NCBI GenBank assembly: GCA_026724425.1
Contig: JAIUCV010000578.1
Span: forward strand, 372,001 to 436,000
Source: Erythrophleum ivorense
Taxonomy: Eukaryota > Streptophyta > Magnoliopsida > Fabales > Fabaceae
Length of the DNA: 64,000 nucleotides
Reading direction: 5' to 3'
The notes under the pieces are model-generated. The model was not told the DNA's origin, made no database searches, and saw only the letters and a list, made by a program, of their open reading frames with translations. Of the stretch, positions 47,061 to 59,100 are shown piece by piece. Each line of letters starts with the position of its first letter. Positions within the stretch are counted from its first letter, which is position 1. Both the position numbers and the translations under genes were made by a program.

Positions 47061-47900
47061 TGCTTTTGAGATTTAACACGTCACTCGCTTCAACCTTGAA
47101 ATGACTCAAACCTTCCAAATCTTAGAGGTAAATCTCACAAAGAGTAAGAAAATGCAGATGCAGAAAAGGCTTCTAAGAAAATGTAGATGCATAAAAGGCA
47201 GAAGATTATAAGTTTTAGAGGAAAGTTGTCTCGTATGTCCCTACCAATGAAAGACGATGCAGAAAAAAGATAGCAGCATCAAACATCGCAATTTTAAGGT
47301 GCGAAGCTGAAGCTCCATTCTTTTGTTCTATAGCTAACTGTTCTAACCGTCCAATATTGCTTTGACTAAATCTCTCGCCAATTACCTTAAATGTCGTTTA
47401 GGCCTTTAAACATTTTAAACTCACAAAATTACCATTTTTTTCTTGGGTTTTATATTAGGAAATCTTAGTTAACCAATTTTCGAAATCACAAATGATATCT
47501 ACCATTGTTGAACAGTCAGAGTTTTCAAGATGTACAATATCCAAAATAGCATTAAAGTTCAAAAACAAACAAGACAAATGATTACATTCTCATTAAGTTA
47601 ATGGATTCAACTCTTAAACACGGACAAATCTCTTTTATATATTTATTAATTAAGATTTCTAAGCTAAATGTGAGTAGGTTGTTATGTGAGAATAAGTATT
47701 TTATTATAATGCTCAATCAAAAAAAAATTATTTTTAAAGTTACAAAAAAATTTAAAAATTTGGACACATGATATAAATATGATTTTACGTCAAAAAAACC
47801 TGTCCAACAAAAAGTAGATGTATAATCTTTAAAAAAATCAATAAAAATGAGTTCATTTTAAAAGAATACAAACATAAATGTGGCGATCTCAAACTTCTTT
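46675..47900. repeat. Tandem duplication, copy 1 (holds the first exon of the TRAF zinc-finger gene)
   Basis: From TTATGTTTGTACCAAAT at 46675 to CAAACTTCTTTTT near 47900. It matches 47901-49130 along its whole length with scattered substitutions and small indels; the offset is about 1226-1228 bp. Confidence 0.9.
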
Positions 47901-49130
47901 TTATGTTTGTACCAAATACGATTATTTTTCTGCTACCAATAATTTTTCACAGCTTGAATTTTTTACCCCTTTTATGATTTATGCCCAAATGGTCCAAGAG
48001 TGGATCTCTAATGTTCCATCCATTATTCATCCTCCTTCACTCTAATTATAGCATTCAAAAAGTTGAAATTCATTGATCGCATGTATTTTTCAGACCCAGT
48101 TTATTATTGAACAAAATTTCCCACAATTCAACACAATTGATCTGACTAAATAAAATTGCCTATACGCTCATCCGATGGCCATTATCAAAGTGAAAACCAA
48201 TCGAATCCAATGCAAAATTCAATCTCTCAATAACCAAAATTACTGGAGTATAGAAAAAAAAAGAAAGAAAAACAAAACTTACTGCCATTACTTTTGAGAT
48301 TTAACATGTCACTCGCTTCAACTTTGAAATGACTTAAACCTTCCAAATCTTAGAAGTAAATCCCACAAAGAGTAAGAAAATGCAGATGCAGGAAAGGCTT
48401 TTAAGAAAATGCAGATGCATAAAAGGCAGAAGCTTTCCTATAAGTTTTAGAGGAAAGTTGTCTCTTATGTCCCTACCAATGAAAGACAATGCAGAAGAAA
48501 GATAGTAGCATCAAACATCGCTAATTTTAAGGTGCGAAGCTGAAGCTCCATTCTTTTGTTCTATGGCTAACTGTTCTAACCGTCCAATATTATTTTGACT
48601 AAATCTCTCACTAATTACCTTAAATGCCGTTTAGGCCTTTAAACTTTCTAAGCTCACAACATTATCATTTTTTTCTTGGGGTTTATATTAGGAAATCTTA
48701 ATTAACCAATTTTTGAAATCACAAATGATATCTATCATTGTCGAACAGTTAGAGTTTTCAAGATGTACAATATCTAAAATAGCATTAAAGTTCAAAAATA
48801 AACAAGACAAATGATTACATTCTCATTTAGTTAATAGATTCAACTCTTGAACACGGACAAATCTCTTTTATATATTTGTTAATTAAGATTTTCAAGTTAA
48901 ATGGGGGTAGGTTGTTATGTGCGAATAAGTATTTTATTAGAATGCTCAATAAAAAGAATATTTTTAAAGTTACAACAAATTTAAAAATTTGAATATGGGA
49001 TGTAGATATAATTTTACATCAAAAATACTTGTCCAACAAAAAGTAGATGTATAATATTAAAAAAAAATCAATAAAAAATGAGTTCATTTTAAAAGAATCC
49101 AAACATAAATGCGGCAGTCTCAAACTTCTT
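47901..49130. repeat. Tandem duplication, copy 2 (second first-exon copy)
   Basis: Direct, adjacent repeat of 46675-47900. It retains ATGGCA|GTAAGT on the minus strand at 48283-48288, the same start codon, Ala codon and donor as the gene's exon 1. Confidence 0.9.
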
Positions 49131-51000
49131 TTTAGAAACTCAGCCCAAACCGATGCTCAACTATCTTTTTTTTTTTAATATTATTAATCATTAATACTGT
49201 TTCATCCTGTTCCCTTTGATCTTGCCAAATGCTCAAACCTTTGCTTCACACTCCCTGGACGGCGCTGATCAGTGCAGCTGGAAGACTTTGGAGTTCCGCC
49301 ACCACCGGACGTCGAGCAGCTTCAGAGTTCAAGGATCGTCTTCGTGCTTCTCTCCTCTGCAGATCAGGTAGCTAGTTCATGGGTATATATATATATATAT
49401 ATATATGTATTTATTGTTTTGAATCGACTCATATATACAGTTCCTCCTAGTTTGTGTATATATATATATATATATATTTTGAATCGATTCATATACAGTT
49501 CCTTGTTTGTTTCGCTCACAAATTCATATACGGATCTTCGTTCGTTTTACCAAACCCACTGAAGCCCTTACCTTCGAAGCTTAGCTCTACTGAAGCTTCT
49601 CGAAGACCCTACTGTCAAAATTCCCTCCTCCTGTCATCTTGTGAAGAATTCTGGCCAAAACGCATACCCAATACAAAGCATTCCCAAGGAGCCTCCTTCA
49701 ATTCCACCATAACATCAACACCGATCCAGGACCACGAGTAGTAGAGAATAGTTCCAAAGCTCCATGGTTATGCTATTGACCCATCGAGATAGGTACATTT
49801 CCACAAAGTAACTCAACAATTGTCTGTAAAGCTACAAACTGAGATGAAAATATTCTCTCTCTTGGTTTAAGTCCTTACTTCATTTATTAGGAACTTCAGA
49901 GATTGATTAATCTTGACTTTGGAAATTACATATTTGAGTAAAATATTGATAAAATAACATGTAAATGCAGCAGGTGTTTATGTACTGGCTCATAATTTCC
50001 CTGCAACTTGTGTGTGTATATTTTTGTGTAGAATACATGTGCCTTTGCTAGGATGATATCTATCCAGTATGCTAGGTTTGTCACGTACATGCAGACTCTT
50101 GGAGGACTTTGTCTTAGTATGTAGCTTCATAGTTAAAGATAATCTATTTCCTATAAGTTACACCTGCGTTTCTTAATTTATGCTTGTATACTGAGGTTGC
50201 AGGATTTATCATTTTCCGTAATATTAAGTAATAAGTACATTTTCAACCCTTACTTGGTAGAATAATCAACAGGAGGGGCAGACGAAGTGAAAATTGATAG
50301 TATGTGACAAGTAAAACTTGTAAATTTACAACATATTGCTTCGTATTACAGTTTTTTTTTTTTTAATTTTCGTTCATCATTTTATAAAACGGACTGCCCA
50401 AGCCCAAAAGAATGCTGTGACCTTTTCTTTCATGGGCTGGACTCGTGAGCAGGTCTAATATCAAATTTGTCTCGCTTAGACTAAATAATTTATAAAATAT
50501 AAACTCTTATAAATTTCTCCTATTACAAAATGACTTTCCTAAGAGAATTTAATAAGCAACTAATTGTGATTTAAAGGATGTAGGTAGTTAATAAAAAATT
50601 TTAAGTTCAAGTCACAGTTAGTTAATAAAAAATTTTAAGTTCAAATCATAGTTATCTCGTATGAAGAAAGAAAAAATTCTGAATTGTTTGGATTAATTAT
50701 GTATAAAAAAACACTTTTAAAATAAAAAAAAATCTTAAAAAGGCATATTTGTTTGTTTTTTGGCTGGATTATGGCGGTTAACGTTTGACCCTGTTTCCTA
50801 TTTAACATCTCCCGTCTCTTGTAGGGTGCTTGGTTAACTGAGGCAAAAGAGAACGAAGTGTAAAATGTGAGTAAATATGATAAAAAATAATTTTTATATG
50901 TTTATTTTTTAAAAAATTTAATAATTAAAATAATAATTTAATAAATAAAATAAAAAATAAAAATATAACAAATTGAAGCAGTGTCCCATCCTGGCAGTCA
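49131..51000. other. Intergenic region with (AT)n microsatellites and a possible short transcript
   Basis: 49250-49370 is GC-richer and ends in a donor-like CAG|GTAGCT. It is followed by two (TA)n runs (about 49385-49406 and 49457-49478), each next to a TTGAATCGA(C/T)TCATATA motif, then a Ser/Pro-coding-like stretch to 49740. No family recognised. The remainder to 51000 is AT-rich with nothing seen. Confidence 0.4.
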
Positions 51001-51049
51001 TCGGCACTCAATCCTTTTCTCGTATTTCTTTCCTCGTCCACTGTAATTG

Positions 51050-51172
51050 AAGCAGCGTCTGTCTAGAGCTACTACCATCGCATTGTTCGCCGTTGCTGTT
51101 CACATCTTCCTTAGACCACAGTTTCTCTCAGATTGCTATTCCTCGCAATACATTCGTGCTAATATCGGCAGG
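51050..51172 (+). other. Probable non-coding first exon of MED7
   Basis: A CT-rich leader-like stretch ends TATCGGCAG|GTTGGTTT, a good donor. The matching acceptor, TTTTATTAG, lies a few bases before the MED7 start codon (about 52726). The intron would be about 1.55 kb. Inferred from splice consensus only. Confidence 0.5.
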
Positions 51173-52738
51173 TTGGTTTATATCTAATTGCCTTTTTTTC
51201 TTTCCTTTCTCTAATTTTTCAGCCATGTATGGTGGTCGTCCGTGATGAATTTCGGCCGTGAAAACTATTTTATTTCCCTGATTTGCTTCTGTATCTGAGT
51301 TAGGTTTTTTTTTTTTGGTTTTCGTTGAATATCTGAAAACAAAGTGAGAAATCGGACTAGTTCAGTTGTCATAGGATTCAATTTACATCGGGTTCGTCTT
51401 ATCTGAGGGTTGAGGTGGCCTTGTATTTCTCTAATTTTGTTTGAACGCTTCGCTAGGTGAGTCATGGCCCTGCCTGTCAGTTGCTGGTTGATTATTGTAG
51501 ACGATCCGTGCTTGAAATCCATTCGTGTTGATAGATTTAAGATGCCTACTGCTATAGTAATTACTGTTTTTCAGTGAATTTCTTAAATTTCATTGGACGT
51601 AGTTAAGAAAAAGATCATACATGTGAAACATGCATACAAACTTAGTAGAGAAAGTGCCACAAATATATGTAGCATAAATATGTATCCAGGACCCACGTGA
51701 AAACCTTGATCGAAGGTTCCTGAAACCGAAAAAACTACTACCTCCCCACCCCCATCCTCAGTTTTTGACGGATAAGTGTGACCTGAATCTAATTTTCCTC
51801 TCTCATCGATGTCATTCTCATTTTTGGCTTTTTGCAACCAGCTAGGTATTTGATTCAATTCTAGTCTGTTTCTCTTTTTAATGTTGATCACCCCTTTTTT
51901 CTTCTCTTCTGTCTCTTTTTTTCATTGCAAGAGACACAGCCTTCAGAGCTGGCGATGTGCGCCTGTAATGCTGCTGGTGCACTCTTTATTAAATATGTGT
52001 ATTATTAAATTAGCTTATATAACATCACCGTTTTCCTAGGAATAAGGCTAACACTGTTTTGAACAAGTAATGTAGTAATTGTTTAGAATGCCTGGTGTGA
52101 TCATAGGAAGGAGCCCCTTTTGTCTTGGCAGTGAGAGTGCAACTTTGCAAGTGCTTCAGTTCTGTGTATATGTGATGAAACTGTTTGGTTTTTTATGCTC
52201 TAAGCTTCTTTTTTACTGATTAAATTGGCCTACAAACTAGATAATTCCTATATATATCCTGCTTCTGTTTAGTGTATTGGTAACTCTGTTACTTATGAAC
52301 AATTTTTCCTTTTTGGAGGCCAAGGATTCTTGAGTCTCCATATGCATAGAGACTACACTTTCCTTTAGTTGGTCAATGTAAAGAACAGTCTTATGATTCT
52401 ATCTTTCTCCTTTTGGCCAAAGATAGAGTATACTCAATGCCAATACATATTTTACGTTCAGTGTGGGATAGAACATGAACTAAAATAACTAATATGTCAA
52501 CAAGAAACTAAATTCACAATTAGTTTCCAACCTGTGAAACTCCCCAGTCTTGTGGGCTAGTGCATGACTAGTTAATTTTATCTATTTGTTTGTTTGGGCT
52601 TGTGAGGAGTCTTGCCTTTAGTTCAGTCATGTGAACTTGTCATTTTTCTTTCCTCTGAAAGTAACATCATTATGCTTGACCTAATTTGGTTATTATTTAC
52701 ATTTTCAATGCTCAAGGTTTTATTAGGAAGACCTTGTT

Positions 52739-55700
52739 ATGGCAACTGCAACATACCCACCACCACCACCCTATTACAAACTCTACAAAGATTACTTACA
52801 GGACCCTAAATCAGCTCCAGAGCCTCCCCCTCCTATAGAAGGGACTTATGTTTGTTTTGGAGGCAATTACACTGTAAGAATTTACCGCCTTTCTGTGATT
52901 TTGATTCTTGGAAAGCCTTATTCTGTCTCCACATATATAATTGGTGTTTTAACTCTTCAGGTTGTGATGAGATTTTAAATTGTCTTATAGTTATTTGTTC
53001 ACTTTAAAGGGTTTTAAATTTTAAATCCATTCTTTCCCTAATTAGGTGTCTTGGAAGTTAATACCAGTGAGCAAGGTAGTCAAAAGTGAAGGGTGGCATT
53101 AAGGTGCTAGATACCCCCTAGCACCATGAGGCGAGAGGACCTAAAAAGGCGTAGGCCCAACTGAATTAGGGGGAAAAAAGGGGAAATGATATATAAATAA
53201 AAAATACAAAAGTTCAAACTGTTGTAATATACAAATGTCGTATAAATTAACCACTCAACCATAAATTCATATAATATAGTAAACTTACAAGATAAAATAT
53301 TATAATAATTTATAAAGTATTCAAGTTCATAACCAAAAAGATGTGGCTGCACCAAATTTTGGATAAAAAAACATTTTATGCATTTAGAACTGGTAGAACT
53401 TATTATTTTATTTAAATATTTTCTTATAATAATTTTTAGGTTAGAGTTTGTTTAAAGTGTCCATTGCTAATTGGATTATGTTTTAAGCTTTAAGCATGAA
53501 CATTTGAAACTTTGTAATATGTTAAATCAGCTAGTATTACCTAGTTATTGCTCAAACTTCCTCCCTTATCCCCTCTCTCTACCTATGTTGCTTTCATTTT
53601 GACTTAACATGTTGAAGGACATTGAGGATAACATGGCTCATCTAGTTTTCCCTGACATTGGTAAAACTATAGCATTTGACTAGTAAAATAGAAAGCAAAT
53701 GGATTGAATCAGCTTGAAATAAATTTAGAACTTCATTATTTGCTCATTTTGATGCATTATCTTAAAACTGGTTGAAAGAAGAACTAAAAAAAAAACGCAT
53801 TTCACTAAGGTGCCGAAGGGGCTTGCCTTACCATCCTTAAATGGGTATCAAAAGGCCGTAAAGGTGAGCACCTGGACAAGGCGCCTCACCTGTGTCATCA
53901 TGAGGTGAGGACCCGTTCTGGCACCTTGCCTCAGCACGAGGCAGGTCTTCTATTGGTGCCTTTAGATACATTTCCAGTGAGTGGATGATGGTAGGCTTGT
54001 AAACAGGAGGTTTGTTGCTGTAAGTCTGAAATGCATGTCTACTTGCTTTTGGTGCAATTGGAGCACACTTTTTAAATATATTTAACTTGTTTATTTGCAT
54101 TTCTATTTGGTACAATTGGAGCACACTTTTTAATTTCTTCATTAATTTTTTTATAGACTGATGACACTCTACCGAGCTTGGAAGAGCAGGGAGTACGCCA
54201 GCTTTATCCTAAAGGCCCTAATGTTGGTAGGCTATATTCTGCCTTATTTTGTTCAATTTGATGATGTAACAAAACCACCCTATAAATTATTAGGATTAGA
54301 TTCAGCTGTGTAGTATATTTTTCATTTTTCAATAATATTCTTGCTTTGGTGGTATGTTTCTATGGGACAGTCCAGCATAAAGTCTCAAGAGCTTCTTCAT
54401 TTTCTATCTGTCTATGTGGATGCTTACTTTGGTTGTTGTTTGTTTGTTTATTTTATTTTATTTTATTTTTTTAATAATTTCAGATTCATCTATCTCATCG
54501 TTTGATAGACATTCTTGATATGAGCACACTAGCCCGGGGGGGATCATGTAGACTAGAGGTGTGTGTTAATTCCAGTAACAAAGTTCTTTAATTATCAGCC
54601 ACACTTTCAAGCATTTGGTTATTTCATGCTTCATATTATTGAGAAGTTTTTTAATCAAACATAATTTAGAGACTGGATGTCATTTGTTCTTACGCTGCCC
54701 AGCTGCTTGGCAACTGTGGTGAATTTTGGTTCTGCACTCCAATTGAGGAGCAATTCTTTCTTTGTCACTTTTGAGGAAGAGCAATACTAAATCACTAACA
54801 CAGAACAAATACAATAATAAGCATAACTTCACTGACACTAGGTTTTGGACTTGGGTCATGAGGAGAGCCCTGGCCTTATTGGCGGGTACATAACCAGTTG
54901 AGCTATTTCTTGCAGTCTTGTTTATTATAATTTGAGTGGATTGAATCTTCTGCAAAAATTATTACTGATTATAGACTGGTAAATCATATTTTGAGATTTG
55001 AACCAGTATGATAAAGTGAGTGGTCTTAAAGGGAATAAATGGTTCATACTGTTTTTTCTGTCATTATCAGTTCTCCTGCGATGTCTATTTGTTAGACTCT
55101 GTAGTCTTCTATCTAATAGAAGTTAATCACCTTATGTAGATTTTAAGAAGGAGCTGAGATCACTAAATGGAGACTTGCAGCTACACCTTTTGGAGCTTGC
55201 TGATATTCTCATTGAGAGACCATCGCAGTATGCAAGGAGAGTAGAAGAAATATCTCTTGTATTCAAGAACTTGCATCACCTTTTAAATTCACTGCGTCCT
55301 CATCAGGTTCTAATTATAATTCTCTACATATGTACATATATTTGCCTGCAGGCATGCTGTTGATATCTTACCAATATTTTTGGAATATTATTCATTATCT
55401 TTTTGTATTTCAATCTGTAGGCAAGAGCAACATTAATTCACATTTTGGAACTTCAGATACAGCGCCGCAAACAAGCAGTGGAGGACATAAAGAGGTATCA
55501 TGTTCTATAATTTCTTAAGTGCACATGAACCCAAGGAATTTGGCTTTCTTATTTTATTATGCTTGATATCATGTTATTGTAGAGTGATATGATTGTTTGG
55601 ACTGTAAATTTGGTTCACGTAATTTTTAAAACTAGTGTCTTGGCACCTGTTTATTCCTTTATTTCAACATTCCCGTACCAAAACCATTTTTTTTTTCCCT

Positions 55701-56166
55701 TCCCTCCAAAAGAGGACAACTGAAGCTACATTAGAAGTAGCCCAAACAGAAGTTTTTTTGGTGCTCGTTCTGGATTCTGGATTATCTATTTCATTCTCAG
55801 TTATGTGAGGCAGCTCTTCCAGAAGTAGGCCAATTTCCTTTGTGACTTGACTCTCAAATACGTCACCTTTAAATGTTATTATTTTTAAAGGAACTTTTAT
55901 TTTTTTGGTTTTATTGTTGCGACTAGGAGGCGGATGGGTGAATTAACAGATTTCTTACCTTCTTTATGCCTTGTTTTCCTTGATTTGTGCTGGTAGTGGT
56001 TTTCTAGATATACTAATGTCATGATCAGTATGAAGTTTGTGACACGGTCTTGTCATTAATCTTTTCTAATTCACTTTTTAAATGTAATATATCTATTTAT
56101 TTCAGAAGGAGAGAGGAAGCACGGAGACTGCTTAATGAGGCCCTGGCAACACTAGATGGCAATTAG
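52739..56166 (+). CDS. MED7: Mediator complex subunit 7
   Basis: Subunit of the middle module of Mediator, which links transcription factors to RNA polymerase II in the nucleus; MED7 forms a coiled-coil heterodimer with MED21. Five exons: 52739-52873, 54157-54226, 55140-55306, 55421-55494 and 56106-56166. All are GT-AG and in frame, giving 168 residues, the same length as Arabidopsis MED7. MATATYPPPPPYYKLYKDYL begins the protein. EGTYVCFGGNYT, EEQGVRQLYPKGPN, LRSLNGDLQLHLLELADILI and FKNLHHLLNSLRPHQ are the conserved family blocks, and the C-terminal RRREEARRLL helix follows. Intron 1 contains GC-richer repeat DNA. Apparently intact. Confidence 0.96.
53075..53965. repeat. Repeat-like DNA in MED7 intron 1
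   Basis: Both ends carry AGGCG/AAGGTGC-type motifs (AAGGTGCTAGATACCCC... ATGAGGCGAGAGGACC at left; AAGGCGCCTCACC...ATGAGGTGAGGACCC at right) in otherwise AT-rich intron. The left motif is self-complementary (GGTGCTA/TAGCACC). It looks like a decayed non-autonomous element; the class is not determined. Confidence 0.35.
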
Positions 56167-59100
56167 AGCATTCTGTATTTGCTTTGGAGGACTGTTATTG
56201 TTTCCATTCTGCCAGGTACTCACCGAAGCTTCTGTGTCGTGCGAACCCAGTAGTTCTAACGCACTTGCTTGCTGGAGGTTCCATAATGTAATTGTTGCTT
56301 CAATCCTGGCTGTCTACCGCTAGATATTGGAAAATGTTAACTATAAAGTCTGAACTACTGTAGAATTTACCTCAATTTTAGAATTTTCTTGTCAGATGTC
56401 AGTGTTCTTTTGTTTAAATGTAGGGTCTTTTGCGGCAATCTTGTGATTGGAATCACATTAATTCACTTCCATAACAAAATATATAAATGCTATATTGTAT
56501 ATTTGTACTTAACAAAACAATATCATAAAGTACACCCCCAAAAAAAAAATCGTGGAGTTTTACAAATTCTTTCTTTAAATGGCTCATTTAACAGTTTAGC
56601 TATTTTTTTATTTTGTCTTTTTGGCAAGCTAATTCTTACATCGGTTCACGTTGACTTAAGTGGACCGATTCATTTAAGCATGTATTTAAATAAATCAAAA
56701 TTGTTATTCATACAAAAAATGTGGAAATTAGGGATTAATAACTAACTATCTCATGCTAATAAACAATAAAGGTATTAATCAAACGAAACAAAAGTGAAAT
56801 TTTTATTTTTACTTTATTAATTTATAATTAGTTGGATTTTAGTTTCCGTTGGTTGAAATCTAATTGATAATTACGGGCGATACTCTTGATTTTTAGTTAA
56901 TTGGTTTTTAGTTCTAGTTATCTAATTTTTACCCTACGGTTTTTAATTTTCTGACTCTAGTTAATTAGTTCAGGTTGAGAAAAATTGCCAAAATAGCTCT
57001 TCTCCCTTAGGTCCTCTTTTACGAAAGACCAACCAAATTAAATTTGGATAGTTTATATTTATTTATTTTTAATTTAAATATTATTTTTTAAAATTTGTAA
57101 TTATAAGATTGTTTTTATTTTTATTAATTTTTTTAAAATAATGAAAAAGAATAGATTAAAAAAATTAAAATAAAAAAAAATAAACCTAAACTATCTAAAT
57201 TAATTTAAACTGTCCAAATTTGGGATTAGAGAGAACACTATAGAGAATAAGAAAGACAATCTGGATTGAAAAATTGCACTTATCTCCCTTAATTTTTGTC
57301 TTTAATTTTAATATTCTCTCAATTTAAATAAATTATAGTCAACCTAATAGTCTATTAACTCTATTATTTAAATATATAAAATTATAAAAATATCATTCCC
57401 ATTATTCAATAGGCTTTTCGTTGTCCAAAACAATAGCAGAGAAACTAAAATCTACCGGCCTAACATTGTGTCTCAACCCTTATTCTCTCTCTAGATCGAA
57501 AACCCAGTAAGAACAGGGTTCATCCCTCTCCAATATCTAAACAAAAAAGAGGAAGAGACTGAGTTAAAACGTGGAAATATCTGTCTTATATATGTCGAGC
57601 GTTGAATCTTACAAATTGTTATAAATCAAATCTAAAGGAGAATCTATAGACCTTTCACTAATTGTGATTAAAAATTTTAAGTTAAAGGGAGAGAAGAAAA
57701 CAGAGTTGGAGATTTGGGATTTGGGGGACTAAGGAAGCAGGTTAATGATGTTATTGTTTTACCCTTCACATGGTCAATAATGTTATCTGAGTAACCAAAC
57801 AACAGTATATTTAATAAAATCCCAATTATTCATTCAGTCAAGCACCACATCGACACGCACGGTCTGCTTGCTTTGGCTTTGGAGGTTTAATAAGTTCTCT
57901 TTCTTGTTATGCGGATCGACGAAAATAAGTGAATAAAAGCTCGAAAGGGTGAAGTGGAGCTCTCAAAAGTCAAACTAGGTTAGAGTTGATAAAGGCGTTT
58001 TCAATTCCCTTTTGGTTTTGGAAAAATGAAGTGGGGGTAAGGAGTATTATAATTAGAAACAAGTAAGTGAAATTGAGTTAGTAACTGAATTAAATAGACC
58101 TTTTTTTTCAATATTTCTTAGAAGACTACCAAAACTAAAAAAACTATAAAGTTATGTTACAACTTACAACTAATATGGCTAAGCAATAGCGGTTCGGATA
58201 AACATTGCCAAATAGTTTCTTCCCTTGCAGGCTAAGAGCTTAACATGAAATAGTTTCTTCCCGTGTTTGTTTAAGTATGCCATTTCCATAAAGAAGCGCA
58301 GATCCCTTTGTTCTGGGAAGCTAGTAGGACTTTTTCTACAAAACATATTATGTAAACAACTTCTAAAATTGTTTTCTGTGCAAATCTTCAGGCACAATAT
58401 TCTATCATACAATCTTCAACCTAAACTATTTTGACGATTTTTAATCAATGCTCTAGTGCAGCACGAGTAAGCCTTTTGTCTATGAATTTTGACTTGTCCG
58501 AGGAACACAAATTGTCTTTTGCAAGGGGAAGAATATGAGCTCTTGGAAGCCGTAGAAGCTAGACTTGCGGTCCATCCTTTGACTGCACCTGTTCTAGTAA
58601 ACAATCATAAATAGTTTCGTAGCTGTGAAAACCCAACAAGTACTAAAAATTTGGATTGAATTTAAATATGGCATTTATCGCTGGAAATTGTGGGAGAAAA
58701 AGATTTTATTTTCCTTTAACAAAATGTGCATATGAAGTATAGTTTTCCATTAGATGATTACTTCACCACAAGTTTATTACTGGATTTTAGCTTGAGTTTC
58801 TGCAACAGTCGTGGCATCTTTCTAGCTCTATTTTTTATGGGTTTCATAGTAATGAGTCCAGTGAACTTTTCACGGTCCCTGCAGCCTAGAAACTAGTATA
58901 TTTTAAAACCCTTCAGCTTGTGAAAGTAATGCTTCCATCATTTTTATTTTTAATTTTTCTGCATAAGCCACCTCTTATACCCATTCTTTTTTTTTTTTTA
59001 TGTGCTTACTGAAATCCAATATCATACTTCCTTTCATCTGACTCTTGTTTAAAATGGAATATGATTACAAATGTATTATTTTTTTAATTTCTTGAGAAGT

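Noticed and set aside
52612..52809. Alternative upstream frame across the MED7 start
   Set aside because: The MED7 frame from 52739 matches the family from its first residue; the other frame does not.
58179..58604. Two minus-strand ORFs (62 and 77 codons) that might be exons
   Set aside because: No recognisable family, no consistent splice sites joining them; possibly old gene debris but not supportable.
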